From positions 10,184,623 through 10,248,622 of the forward strand of contig NC_092359.1 of the NCBI RefSeq assembly GCF_030848805.1: 64,000 nucleotides of DNA, given 5' to 3'. The position numbers and the translations under genes were made by a program. The stretch is from Temnothorax longispinosus. Taxonomy: Eukaryota; Arthropoda; Insecta; Hymenoptera; Formicidae. Shown here in pieces: positions 41,959 to 53,881 of this stretch (position 1 is the stretch's first letter; each line of letters opens with the position of its first letter). The notes below the pieces were generated by a model that was given only the letters and a program-made list of their open reading frames with translations, did not search any database and was not told the origin of the DNA.

Positions 41959-42035
41959 TTCTCTACTAACTCTACTCGAGAAGAAAACGGGACGAGCGGG
42001 AAGGAGAATTGCGGCCAACCCCTTCTTTTTTGTTG

Positions 42036-42611
42036 GACTGCGTTCAGAAATTCAACCTATAGCATTTGGGGGTGCGCACAATAAAAGGAATAGAGAACAC
42101 GGAACAGGGAATATGGAACAGTTCAATATTGTAATATATGAAATTTATTAACATATATAATTAATTAACACAAAATAGACAAACAAAGGAATACCGCTAA
42201 CAGTGATGAAATTTTATTCTATATTCTGCATCCCATGTGCACAATGCATATGTTAATATTAAACTGTTCCTTATTCTTTGTTCCCTACAGTCACAGTATA
42301 AGTATACACATTAGAGAGACTAAACTTTTTTAGTAGTAATAAATTTTATCCTACCAGAAATATGGCGGCTTATATGTATGACAAAGAGAAAGATACTTCT
42401 CTCTTTTTCTCTCTTAAGCGTTCGTACAGCCTAGAAGATGGCGGCGAGTCACGTGACCTGGTACTTATCAAAGGTGCTGACGCTCAGTGTCACACTATAT
42501 GTACTTATACTAGCGTTTAGGAATTGCGCCTATAAGGCGCACTTAGGTAACTCTAATGTTATAGTATACGTTATAGCTTAGATTTACCCAGGTTGAATTT
42601 CTAAACGCAGC
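42036..42611. mobile_element. Inverted-repeat element of about 580 bp
   Basis: The left end GGACTGCGTTCAGAAATTCA and the right end TGAATTTCTAAACGCAGCCC are inverted. An inner pair (GGAACAGGGAATATGGAACA with the GTTCCTTATTCTTTGTTCCC region near 42268-42287) marks a nested repeat. No transposase seen. Confidence 0.55.
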
Positions 42612-42619
42612 CCTGTGTT

Positions 42620-42802
42620 AAAGGCCTGTGTCCACGATGCTAGAACTTGGTCCAAATTCTCGGACCGAGGAAAAGTTACTGAAACTTGGATCGAAAACAC
42701 ACTGAACTTGGATGCAAAACTCGTGTGTCCATGATCCAAGTTTCAGTAATTTTTCCTCGGTCCGAGAATTTGAACCAAGTTCTAGCATCGTGGACACAAG
42801 AT
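42620..42802. mobile_element. Palindromic MITE
   Basis: TGTCCACGATGCTAGAACTT and AAGTTCTAGCATCGTGGACA are exact inverted copies; the arms extend about 75 bp. Confidence 0.75.
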
Positions 42803-43379
42803 GCCTAGGTGTGCCTAGGCGTAATTCGTGAACCCCTGAGCTGCTGTACTTCGATCACGATAACAATTGAATACCAATGACCAATCAAAAGTCTGCTAAA
42901 CAGAGAGAGAACGGTCGCAAATCAATCCGTCTTTTTTTTCTCGTGGCCCGAGCGCTAGCATGTGAGTTTACATTCCAATATAGTATATAGTTTTATGGCT
43001 TAGTTTACATCGTAGAAACTCTTGATACGGGTATCAAGCTGGTGCGGACTAAGCGTTAGATACGTTTCTGTTTACATCGACCGTATTAAATCATATTAGT
43101 GACTTTTTCAAGACATTATTCAATTTCGATTTCGTATACAGTGATTTCAACTTGTACGTATCAAACCAATCAGACAGCACATTAAGAATGTATATTTGAT
43201 ACGCGTATCAGCTTATAATTAGTCTGATACATGCTGTTCTCGAGTATTGTACCATTCTGATATGCCGTCGTTTACAACAATTGTATCAATGGATTTAGTC
43301 CGAATATAATACTTGGTACGCGTATCAAATGCTCGGTGCAAATAAGATCACTGTTAGCCTAGTCAAATAGGTATTTGAT
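42803..43379. other. Unassigned interval
   Basis: Contains repeated ATACGCGTATCA and GATACGGGTATCA words near 43027, 43200 and 43318. Otherwise featureless. Confidence 0.35.
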
Positions 43380-45563
43380 AAGGAAATAATAGTACCAGCG
43401 CTGTAACTAGCGTGGAAGTGTGTCTTTTGGGGTTGTAATGAAGATACTAAAAGCCCACTCCCGTACATTGTCGTAGCAAAAATGGGGGTGCAAAAAAGTC
43501 CAAAAAATTGGTTTTTTGCCAATAACTCAAAAAGTATCACAATTAGGAGAAAAAGTGAAGACGTGAAAGTTGTAGAGAATAAAATTTCACACAAAAAAAG
43601 GTGTAATGTATACAAAAATTTTGTACGACCAATTGCAGTCGATCTAGATTTTTTGAAATAATAGGTATTTTATGACAAATGAAAAACACGTGAGCGCGTC
43701 GCGCATTTTTATCGATAGTTCAAAAATGGCGACTTGAATAAAAAAATAGTTCAAATAAAAGTTGTAGACAATTTAATTGCCAACAATTTTCATTTTTTTC
43801 GATACGATCAATATTGACAGAGATATGAATTTTTTAAAACATTTATTATCGCTCCTCGAGAAAGATTTTTAGTGGTAAAATCGCTTGTAACTCAACATCT
43901 GTAAGTTTAACGCAAATATTACATCTTATAAAAGTGAAAGATAATTAAATTTCAAAAATTTTGATGTATATGCAAACTCATTTTAGATATATATATGCGT
44001 AGTGTGATAATGCTAATAAACATGAATGCTAATAAAAATTGTCATTTTTTGTGGATTTTGTAAAAAAAAGTCACTTTTGGTTAGCTGTAGGTCAAAATGT
44101 CTCTCTACATTTTTTGAAGAGAATTAAATTATCTTTATGATGGCATTTTGTTCATCTTCGTACGATTATTTGTTAACAAGTTACAACTAACCCCACACTG
44201 AAGCTCGACTACCTGCTCGCCCCATGCTATCCGACGCCAAGACATTTCTTGTGTACTATTCGTTCTAAAAATATCGCTGCGGTACTGAATGACATCTAAA
44301 TGTATGCAGAATGACTTCCAATACTTAAAAAAATTTTAAAAATTTGTTAAGTACATTATTTTTAACTTTGCAAATGCTCCAAAATTTCACTTTTCTGCAA
44401 ATTTAAAATCACAAGCATTTTCAATTATCTGTTTCATAATACTACTTATTACAAATCAAATATCAAAGTATCAATTTTGTAGGAAATTTTATCAGCTTTA
44501 ATTTTAATCTGATGAAATTTCTTCGTAAAATTAATAAAAAAGAAGATACATGCAAAAAACTAAATAAAAATGCCACTTTTGCATAATTTTTTTTTTTTTG
44601 AAGAAATCATACCTTTTGATGAACTTATAGTGCTGCATTACTTTCACACACATATAAACTACTAAAAATAGGTGAAATTCAATTTTTTAAAAATTATCAC
44701 GCATATATCTTTCAATATATTATTAATTTTGTATAAAATTGTATTTTTCCTTAAATTTTTAAACAGCTGTAACTTAACAAATAATCGTACGAAGATGAAC
44801 AAAATGCCATCATAAAGATAATTTAATTCTCTTCAAAAAATGTAGAGAGACATTTTGACCTACAGCTAACCAAAAGTGACTTTTTTTTACAAAATCCACA
44901 AAAAATGACAATTTTTATTAGCATTCATGTTTATTAGCATTATCACACTACGCATATATCTAAAATGAGTTTGCATATACATCAAAATTTTTGAAATTTA
45001 ATTATCTTTCACTTTCATAAGATGTAATATTTGCGTTAAACTTACAGATGTTGAGTTACAAGCGATTTTACCACTAAAAATGATACTCGAGGAGCGATAA
45101 TAAATGTTTTAAAAAATTCATATCTCTGTCAATATTGATCGTATCGAAAAAAATGAAAATTGTTGGCAATTAAATTGTCTACAACTTTTATTTGAACTAT
45201 TTTTTTATTCAAGTCGCCATTTTTGAACTATCGATAAAAATGCGCGACGCGCTCACGTGTTTTTCATTTGTCATAAAATACCTATTATTTCAAAAAATCT
45301 AGATCGACTGCAATTGGTCGTACAAAATTTTTGTATACATTACACCTTTTTTTGTGTGAAATTTTATTCTCTACAACTTTCACGTCTTCACTTTTTCTCC
45401 TAATTGTGATATGAGTTATTGGCAAAAAACCAATTTTTTGGACTTTTTTTGCACCCCTATTTTTGCTACGACAATGGTACGGGAGTGGGCTTTTAGTATC
45501 TTCATTACAACCCCAAAAGACACACTTCCACGCTAGTTACAGCGCTGGTACTATTATTTCCTT
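43380..45563. repeat. 2.2-kb palindrome
   Basis: Arms of about 800 bp (43380-44187 and 44766-45563) match at high identity in inverted orientation, for example CTGTAACTAGCGTGGAAGTG at 43401 and its complement near 45543. The 578-bp loop is AT-rich. No frame in it is supported. No TTAA or other clear target duplication. Confidence 0.8.
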
Positions 45564-46522
45564 CATTGGCCAAAATTTCAGCCTATTAGACTGGGCTATG
45601 TTTACACGCTGAAACTTACGACGGTAATCATATATATGTGTATGCTGGATATTTACTTGTCTACCTATGCATATTGAGTTTTTATTCGCATATTCGATTT
45701 CATGTACAATTAAAATTTTAAAACAAAAAAATCACTAACAAGAATTCATGGCAAGATCAAAAGGCTGATAATTGCGATCATATCCAAAATCAAACTACAC
45801 ACGGGTCCAGAAGTTTTAATTTTAACACACGCATCTAGTGCAACACTTTATTTCAAAGTATTTAACCTTTTTGCTAAGGTGGCGTTGGCCGAATAGTGAT
45901 TATGTGGTACGGCGCGGCGCGGCGGCGCGATAGCCGGCCAGCGTTGGCATTGGAGCGAAGACCACTGTTTTTTAACTTATTGCATTAAAGATATAATTTT
46001 CCAAGCATAAAAGTAAAACGGGATTTACATAAGTACAAAATTGTATCATTATTTTAAACCTTGTATTTAATACACTACAAGTGAAGTTAGTGCCAATACG
46101 GCTAAGCCGGCTATAGCCGGCACTAGTATTTACAAATGTCACATGGATCCCGGCTATAGACAGCGTTAGAAGTGAAAAGGTTAATGTTTATTGTGGGAAA
46201 TGAAGATGACTTTTAGAAAAAATTCCGATCGCGCAGATAGTTTGTGCTAAGAACAACATTTATACAAAATTCAAATACGTATTGTGAAGTACTCAATGTA
46301 CGTTGTTCTATAGAATAGATTTTTAAATTAAAGTAATAAATAAATATGAACAACTTTAATAGGTTTCACAAAAACTTACATTGGAAATATATAATGACTA
46401 ACACAAATTTCAGCATACACCAATTTCTAAAGAATAATATGATAAAGAATACGCTGACCTTACAATGCGTCTTAGTGTTTATAACTATTATTAACCGGTT
46501 ATTGCAAAGAATATTACCACAT
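45564..46522. other. Unassigned interval with GC-rich inverted words
   Basis: 45.88-46.16 kb contains GGCGCGGCGCGGCGGCGCG and pairs of GCCGGCTATAGCCGGC-type words. It may be a small inverted-repeat element. No gene. Confidence 0.3.
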
Positions 46523-46595
46523 GCCTCGGTGGTCGAATTGGTACGACGTTCTACACGGAATGAGGGAGGTTCCAGGTTCGAACCCTGGCTGAGGT
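46523..46595 (+). pseudogene. tRNA-like sequence (73 nt)
   Basis: The acceptor stem GCCTCGG/CTGAGGT pairs with two G-U pairs. The D stem GTCG/CGAC and the T arm CCAGG-TTCGAAC-CCTGG are perfect. The anticodon arm pairs poorly and position 33 is not T, so it is more likely a tRNA pseudogene or a SINE head than a working tRNA. Confidence 0.55.
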
Positions 46596-47206
46596 GATAT
46601 TTTTCGCAAAAAATTCTTTACAGTTTTTTTAAATAATTAAATCGTGTCGATTTAATTGTAGGAGGATGGAAGGGTTTTTTAACGTTCTAATGATAATAAC
46701 TGTGCTTTAAGTCCGGCTATGATCGGAGCACAGTGAATAGTTGATATATATATGTTACAATAATACATATAAAATTAGATATAATATGAATTTTCCGTAA
46801 CATCTATTAATGCTCGTATAATGGTCTTACTTCTCACTATATATATAGCCTTTGCTTCAAACGAGCGAAAAACAAGTTTCTTATTGAATAATGTGATGTT
46901 AGTCTCCATCCTCGTTATTAGTCTTATATACTGGAAGTGTATAAACAACTGCCAGACCATTTTAGATATTGAACTCTGTATACAGATGTCCGGATATACA
47001 AGTCAAATACACTTATGACTCGAATCTCCGTGTACTTAAGAGGTATATTGGTCATGAACATCCAAATACACAGGCCATGGAATAGGATACACATATTCGG
47101 ACTATTATACAGACTATTATAGAAACTATTTATACACATACATAAATTGTGTATACCTTCTGTATACCTACCTGTATACACTTTTTCTCTAGAGAAAACA
47201 TACTAT
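46596..47206. other. AT-rich spacer
   Basis: GTATAC-rich words near 46975-47180 form weak inverted repeats. No gene. Confidence 0.35.
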
Positions 47207-47672
47207 TTTTCAAAAAAGGTAAAAAAAAATGCGCCAAGTGTACGTGTTCCATACGAAATTTTTATTGAAAAAAAATTTGATCTAATTGTGTCATATAATT
47301 CCATTAGTATTTCTTACTACAAAAGCAATGACAACAGAAGGGCCAAGTGAATATGATACAAAACACTTGGCACTTAAGTGTTTTTTATGTGTGAATCTAA
47401 ATAATGAGAAACCGGAATAGATTGTGTATCGCTATTCTAAAAAAGAACAGGTACACAACAAGTATAATAATAAAACATCTTTAAGAAAACCAGATATTAC
47501 TAATTTATCATATTTATTTGGCGCAAACCATTTAATATTATTGTTTTTGTAGTAAAAAATACAAATGGCATTATAAGACCAAATTAGGTCAAAATTTTCT
47601 TTCTTTGATAAAGATTTTGCATGGAGCACGTACACTTGGTGCGTTTTTTAATCTTCTTTTAAAAAATATAAG
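47207..47672. repeat. Foldback repeat before BED exon 5
   Basis: The left arm has CCAAGTGTACGTGTTCCATA (about 47233) and the right arm ATGGAGCACGTACACTTGG (about 47620). The inner arms also pair. The loop has AAACACTTGGCACTTAAGTG. Confidence 0.65.
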
Positions 47673-47859
47673 TTTTATCAACATATATACATATGTATGG
47701 TGATTAGACAAATTTAAACTATATATCCGTATAAACAATAAATATACATGCTAATAAATAACCCATGTCTCTTGTTGTCCATTGTGACAAATTTTGCAAA
47801 CGCTTATTGTTGTGGCGATTACTGTATCACATTTAGTATCAGACAAATCTGTGTTACAG

Positions 47860-48198
47860 GACAATTATAATGGCACCGAGAAGAGGATACAGCAAGTTGT
47901 GGAATTGTTTCAAGGAATTGAAACCTACGCTGGTGAAGTGCACGACCTGTAAAAAACATATTAAGATATCTCATCCAACAAGCCGCACAACAATATTCAG
48001 AGCACATTTAAAGAGACATGGAATATTTCTCGATAATGAGTCTCGCACACTACCTGACAAATTCAGGCAATATTACTCGGAGTTGCCAGGACATAAGGCA
48101 AAATGTAATGATTGTGGAAAAACAGTGTCTTTCTTAACAAATATTGCACGTTTATGACAACATTTGAGAAAATGTACAAAAATCCAAAGTCGAGATGA
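47860..48198 (+). pseudogene. BED-pair cassette exon 5 with a nonsense codon
   Basis: 339 nt between TTACAG and GTAAGT, frame-preserving. Finger 1 (CTTC, HLKRH) is intact. In finger 2 (CNDC, quartet NIAR) the Arg of the LRxHL helix is TGA at 48155-48157 where sisters have CGA. The remaining His residues would not be made. A CGA-to-TGA change is a typical CpG transition. Confidence 0.7.
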
Positions 48199-48504
48199 GT
48201 AAGTATACATTGAAAAAAAATTATTAAAATACTAAAAATTATAAAATAAATGTAATAATAAAACAATCAATAGCCAAAGAAAATTAAGCAAATAAAAGTT
48301 TTATCAAGGAATCCATATAATATTTATTTGCACTTTTGATCATATAAATGTGCCTCTTTAATCATAATAATAATAATTTTATAATCAATCAATATCGAAT
48401 AAGCCATTTGAATTAGAACTTAGTAGCTTAATAATATTTTTTGCACACTACTATTTTTTCTTCAACTTTAGTAAACTGAACTATTTTTTCTTCAACCTTA
48501 GTAA

Positions 48505-48579
48505 CAACAAAGTCAAGATCTGGTTTGCTCTGGTTGAATTACTTAAAGAAGCAACATAAAAAGCAGGCACAATTAATGA
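48505..48579 (+). pseudogene. Fragment of a type I linker exon
   Basis: Starts mid-exon at GTCAAGATCTGGTTTGC and ends AATGA/GTAGTT. The 5' half and the acceptor are missing and the frame is lost. Confidence 0.5.
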
Positions 48580-48669
48580 GTAGTTATTCGTTTTGCTTAT
48601 ATCATACAATAATATCTTACTCTTGAAATATTTACTCTTCTGCAAAAGAATGATTTATAACGTTAATAC

Positions 48670-49223
48670 TGTAATGTTGTTACTACTGAATTGTAGTATA
48701 TTTGTGTCAGGATAGTTAACCCTCTTGAGAGGGGTCGGAATAGCTTCGTCCACGTAACACGAGTTTAATCTTTCGCGAAGAATACGTAGGATACGAGCGG
48801 GTAGGAAGGAGGAAAATGAATACGTTTAGGATAAATATCAACCGTATATTTCCTCACTTTTACATCGAACGCGCGAAGTCCCTTGCACGGACTTACGACA
48901 CGGTTTTAGACGAATACGCCGGGAATAGTTACAAAGGCTAGAGCCCTCCGACGCACGTCCGAATGCCTCGGGATCTCGAAGACTTCTCTCCGCTTAACAC
49001 GACCGAACGAGCCAGAACATGCACGAACCTGTTCGACCGTTACGCTTTTGCAAAAACAACGCATGAGGTATCTCCTCATCTCGCTCGCCCAATCACAACC
49101 GTTCGCCAACGCCATTGGCTCGCTTATACACTAACGCCTCACGCGGATGGGATTACCGCAGCGCTCGCATGCGACAGGCGGCGCCAGTTGCCGGGAAAAT
49201 TAAACGCATATTCGTTTCTTACA
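48670..49223 (+). mobile_element. Solo LTR with ATAC target duplication
   Basis: 554 bp starting TGTAATGTTG and ending TTCTTACA, flanked by ATAC at 48666-48669 and 49224-49227. Comparison with the intact spacer before linker exon k shows that it interrupts the module. No internal coding; open frames here are not supported. Confidence 0.6.
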
Positions 49224-49269
49224 ATACTTTATACAATTCTGTTTCTAATTGTACCGTATTTAAATGCAG

Positions 49270-49395
49270 ATCAAGCACTTCAAGTTCAACGGATTGCAAT
49301 ACAGATCCTTCTGCAAAACGTCAAAGTCAGAAAACAGTTGATTTGGCTCTTCAAACATGTGAAAAATTGAAAAAAGAAACAAGAGCACGTGATGG
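49270..49395 (+). CDS. Linker cassette exon g (type II)
   Basis: 126 nt between ATGCAG and GTAATT, same phase as all others. It starts SSTSSTDCNTDPSA and ends with KKETRARDG. Open. It lies only 42 bp after the solo LTR, so its upstream intron was disturbed. Function unknown. Confidence 0.55.
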
Positions 49396-49554
49396 GTAAT
49401 TATTTGTTTTGTTTACATTATGCCCGACATACACGCCCGACACAATATAATGATATCTCGTACTATTAAAATATTTACTTTTCCGCAAAAGAATAATTTA
49501 CAATGTTAATGTTTCAAATAATTCAATTTCTAATTGCACCGTATTTCAATGCGG

Positions 49555-49674
49555 ACCAAGCACTTCAATTAACGTTTTGATACGAATCCTTCTGCAGAAC
49601 GTCAAAGTCAAGATACATCTGGTTTGCCCGTTCAATCATTTAAGAAACGAGAAAAAAACAAGCGCACTTAATGA
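49555..49674 (+). pseudogene. Decayed linker exon h (type I)
   Basis: The acceptor is GCGG instead of GCAG, and deletions put a TGA early in the frame. The donor GTAATT remains. Inactive. Confidence 0.55.
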
Positions 49675-49719
49675 GTAATTATTCGTTTTGCTTATATCAT
49701 ATCAATGATACCTTGTGTC

Positions 49720-50745
49720 ACGCTCTGTCTGTTGTTCGTCCGTTTTTTTGATCAAATGCATTTAAGCAATTTATCAGAGATTTGGACAAGTCGTGTAAAG
49801 TTATTGTTATTATTATTATTGTTTGGGACCAAAAAGATATCGGAGTCTATAAGTTTCGTAACGAGGATTGCTTTTATGTATCTGATTGTAATTAAGATAA
49901 TCAATGTTGAAATCGGCAGGAATAGGTTTAAATGGAAGGTGCGTTTTCTAATTGTTGCAATTTCTGGAAAAGGAAGAGAAGATTTTGATTAGAAGTAATA
50001 GCTTTTTTGATCTGGAACCTAATCCTTTTAATTTGAATTTGTCTACCTCCCCTTTTCGTTATTCAGCCGCGTTCTTAAAAATAAATTTGATTGATCGCTA
50101 CACTCTTTGTCAGCGTAAAGGTCAAATTCACTTTCGGGAATTATTAACAATTATTGCAATTCCCAAGAATCAACCCCGTACGCCTTTCGGTAGCAAAAGT
50201 ACCCGTTTGCTACACTCTTCGTCAGCGAAAAGGACTGATCGCTACGCTCTTTGTCAGCGAAAACTGCGAGTCGTATGTCGTATCTCAGGAGTGAATTTAT
50301 TGATTAAGGATTTAACAAATACGAGATGAGATTTCAGATTTCAAGCTTATTCTTTTCTCAAACTTATCTTACCTTTATTCTTTAAGTCTTAGTACAAACT
50401 TAGTTACGCGTGAAAGGCGGTCTTAAAATACAAGAGTACATACCAGGGATTAAGTCCCAGAATCGAGCGCGAATGCTCGGACTTGAATGTGCAGTCGAAT
50501 GTCGGAAAGTGACTGTCTGGAGTCGAATAAGAGTTAGAATTCAAAATTAAAACAATTTATGTAGTCAAAATTGAAGTCGAAAATGAAGTGACAGAGCCGA
50601 AGTAAAAAACTATGTGTCGCTTCGCGGCGTTTTTTGGCCTTATTTATACCCGAAATAGCTAGAACCCCCCGCGTGAAATTCTCACCACTTCCTGCGCATC
50701 TTAAGAACGTTCTCCGGCTCCAGTCGTACTCAACTTGTATTCATG
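49720..50745 (-). repeat. LTR-like or unclassified insertion
   Basis: Replaces the usual spacer and left foldback arm before BED exon 6. On the minus strand GGGTATAAATAAGG (about 50640-50652) looks like a TATA region and the far end reads GAGCGTGACA. The CTTTGTCAGCG word repeats three times near 50105, 50220 and 50250. LTR identity is not proven; the open frames (49952-50329 and others) have no recognisable content. Confidence 0.35.
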
Positions 50746-51646
50746 CTTAATAGTCCAGTCACTATGTACAAAAAAACGGATTATAAGGGCTCAGACACAA
50801 TGAGAAAAATAAGGAATAAGATAAAGGAATAAGGAATAAGGCATGTTACTTTCATCAGGCGTCACTTTCATGTACGTGTAATGAAGTGAGATGCGACATT
50901 CCCTTATTCCTTTATCTTATTCCTTATTTTTGTCATTGTGTCTGAACCCTAAAAGACATAATTCTGACCTAGGATTTTTCTTTTGGGGGGTGTTGGGGGC
51001 TCAAGACAAGCTTAATCTCAAGTTTTCGACCTCTGTTTACCGCTTGCTTTTTTTACGGGAGTAAAAAATATGAAAAAATGGTGAAAAAATGCTCAATTTT
51101 TCCTTTTCTCGTTCGATATCTCGAAAACTATCAATCGTACGCCAAAATATCACTGAACGTAACTTGTAGAGCGGAAAAAATCCTATAAAAAACACCTGTT
51201 ATGTTACTTAAAAATAAAAATAAAAATTAAAAAAAAATAAAAATAAAAATTGTAGGTTTTTTTACGCTCTAAAAGTTTTATTTGAAGCATTTTTGCAATT
51301 TTGGACGACAATAATGAGTAAAAAGAAAAAAACTAAATATCATACTTTTTATTTCCCTTTCTCGTTCGATGTCTCGAAAACAATCGATCATACGTAAAAA
51401 TGTCATGCGACATAATTTGTAGATCGTAAAAAAAGCTTCGATTCGACCTTGTAACTCTATTAGAAACCGAGTTATCGCGGAAAAACCATTTTTTCACATT
51501 TTTTACTCCCGTAAAAAAAGCAAGCGGGAAACAAAGGTCGAAAACTTCCGGTTAAGCTTGTCTTGATCCCTCCAACACCCCCCCAAAAAAAATCCTGGGT
51601 CAAAATTATGTCTTTTTTAAATGTACATAGTGACTGGACTATAAAA
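50746..51646. repeat. Palindrome with a MITE inserted in its left arm
   Basis: AATAGTCCAGTCACTATGTAC at the left matches GTACATAGTGACTGGACTAT at the right. Inner arms pair again from 50951 (AAAAGACATAATTCTGACC) and from the other side at 51605. The left arm is interrupted at 50788-50951. Confidence 0.7.
50788..50951. mobile_element. MITE nested in the 50.7-51.6 kb palindrome
   Basis: GGGCTCAGACACAATGAGAA and its complement (TCATTGTGTCTGAACCC) are the ends. The interior repeats AAGGAATAAG on both arms. Confidence 0.7.
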
Positions 51647-52146
51647 AGAAAATTTATTTTACTGAAGTTAATTGTTTATTATATACAAAATATTACATAT
51701 AATAACATCTAAAAAATAAGAAGTTAACTTCACGCGTGAGAACTCATGCAGCGTTGCCAAGTAATTGACGCCTCTCCTCTCCTGTTACTTTGAACCGAGC
51801 GAAAAATTCATCAAATCGCGTACTTTATAACAAGTATTTCTCGAAAACGAGTACCTCAAGGGTATTGATACTTATCGCATATTATTTCTATTTTTATGGA
51901 GCATCATATACTAGTTTTTCAAAAACATTTAGAGAAAACTTCTTTCACAATTCATTAAAATGTCTGTTTCTCAATAGCTCAAAATAGGAATCCTATGTTA
52001 AAAGTTGAAACTTTGGAGCTCAGTATCTCGATTTTTAATACCGCAAGAGGTACTTTTATACCACGCATAAAGCACCTAAATTAACGTACATATATTCACA
52101 GTTTCAAGAAAATCTAGAGAACATCGATTTTTTCCGGAGAACGTCC
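51647..52146. other. Unassigned interval
   Basis: A 65-codon frame at 51790-51987 has no recognisable content. No other feature. Confidence 0.3.
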
Positions 52147-52493
52147 TTAAGGTGATCCTAAAGCCGTGATCCTAGCCGGTTTTTTTCGGTTTTTTTCTTA
52201 GCACTAATCTTTTAATTGGCTTTATATAAATGCAAAATTCTTGTCTAGAATTAAAGTACGCATCAAAATCTAGGTCATGGTGGTCGAATTTATATGTGGT
52301 GGTCGTCACGTATAACAAAAAATATTAATTTTTTTTCGTTTTCGATATAAATTCGATCACCATGACCTAGATTTTGATGCGTACTTTAATTCTAGACAAG
52401 AATTTTGCATTTTGATAAAGCCAATTAAAAGATTAGTGCTAAGAAAAAAACCGAAAAAAACCGGCTAAGATCACGGCTTTAGGATCACCTTAA
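52147..52493. mobile_element. Palindromic element with TTAA flanks
   Basis: TTAA-GGTGATCCTAAAG at left and CTTTAGGATCACC-TTAA at right. The arms of about 145 bp are nearly exact complements around a short loop. The TTAA signature matches the 29705 palindrome and suggests a piggyBac-dependent foldback element. Confidence 0.75.
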
Positions 52494-52753
52494 GGGGGGA
52501 GGTTTTCTAGAAGTTTCTAGAAGCGTAGTTTTGGGCCCCATCTGGACCTCAGCCTGTCAACAGCCGTCGGGTAACCGAAAGATAAACTAAACATTTATAC
52601 TTGGAGCTAGCTGAGCGATCGCTCGGAACTGTGAGCTAGCGTGCGTTGTCTAAAACGTTTAAAAATTTTAATGTGCGTTGTCCAAAATTTTAGGATAAAT
52701 TTTCCGTAATTTGATATTTAAATATTTACTCTTTTGCTAAAAGATAATTGCAC

Positions 52754-52757
52754 GCGT

Positions 52758-52800
<43 letters not shown>

Positions 52801-52817
52801 CGCGCGCTCGCGCGCGT
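52754..52817. repeat. (GT)n(GC)n microsatellite
   Basis: TG repeats pass into CG repeats and back. The short Cys/Val frame across it is not a gene. Confidence 0.9.
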
Positions 52818-52879
52818 GTGTGTATACATGTACGGGATGTTCTCTATTAAATCACAAACGAACAAATATTCAATATATA

Positions 52880-52995
52880 AGACCAAATTAAATCAAAATT
52901 TTCTCTCTTTGATAAAGATGTTGTATGGAGCAGGTATATAATACTTATACGTATAGCGCGTTTTTTTATCTTTCTTGGAAAAAGGTATGTTTGGA
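52880..52995. repeat. Right arm of the array foldback repeat without its partner
   Basis: GACCAAATTAAATCAAAATT and TGGAGCAGGTAT match the right arms elsewhere. The left arm was displaced by the 49.7-52.8 kb insertions. Confidence 0.6.
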
Positions 52996-53163
52996 GATCT
53001 ATATGAGAGATCTGGTAATTAGGTAAATTCAAACTATTTATCCGTATAAACGTACATCTTAATAAATAAACTATGCCTCTTTTTTATTTCTGTGAGAAAT
53101 TCTACGAACTCTTGCTGAGGCAATCACTGAACCATATTTAACATTAAACAATATGTATTACAG

Positions 53164-53508
53164 AACGGTTATAACATCGAATAAAAAATGGAGCACGTTG
53201 TGGAATTATTTCGAAAAACTGAATTCTTCGCTGGTGAAGTGCACGACCTGTAAAAAAAAAATTAAGATATTTAGTTTATCAAACCGTCTAAACATAATCA
53301 GAGTACACTTATTAAAAAAACATGGAATATACCTTGATGATGACACTTACACACTACGTGACGACTTCAGGCAATATTACTCGGTGTTACCGGGATATAA
53401 GGCAAAATGTAAAGATTGTGGCAAAACAGTGTCTTTCTTAACAACTATGGAAAATTTACGAGAACATTTAAGAAGGAGACATTCCATAAAAATTCAGAGT
53501 CGAAATAA
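53164..53508 (+). CDS. BED-pair cassette exon 6
   Basis: 345 nt between TTACAG and GTAAGT, standard phase, with the acceptor-overlapping ATG as in exon 1. Finger 1 has CTTC and HLLKKH with KIFSLSNRL before the helix. Finger 2 has CKDC and HLRRRH with quartet TMEN. The DDFRQYYSVLPGYKAKC connector is shared. No lesion. It pairs with exon 7 across a 373-bp intron. Confidence 0.75.
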
Positions 53509-53881
53509 GTAAGTACACATTCAAAAAATTATTAAAATACTAAAGATTATAAAATAAATGTAATCGTAAAACAATCAATAACTAAAGAAAATTGAGCGAA
53601 TAATAGTTTTTGTCAGAGCATCCATATAATATTTATTTACAATTTTGATCATAAATGTGCACGTACATTTGGTACGTTCTTTATCCTTCTAATTGAAAAA
53701 GATATGTTTCAAGATCTGTACGCGATTTGGTAATTATAAAAATTTTGGCTATATATCCGTATAAACATACATCCTAATAAGTGAACCATGCCTCTTTATG
53801 ACCTTTGTGAGATATTCTACAACAAACGCTTGTTGAGCCAATCACTGTACCACATTTAATATCAGACAATCTGTATTACAG

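Noticed and set aside
41936..42151. 71-codon frame
   Set aside because: Starts inside one MITE and ends inside another.
46523..46595. Functional tRNA gene
   Set aside because: The anticodon stem has mismatches and position 33 is not T; kept as tRNA-like only.
49952..50329. 125-codon frame
   Set aside because: Contains the repeated word CTTTGTCAGCG and lies in an LTR-like insertion; no recognisable domain.
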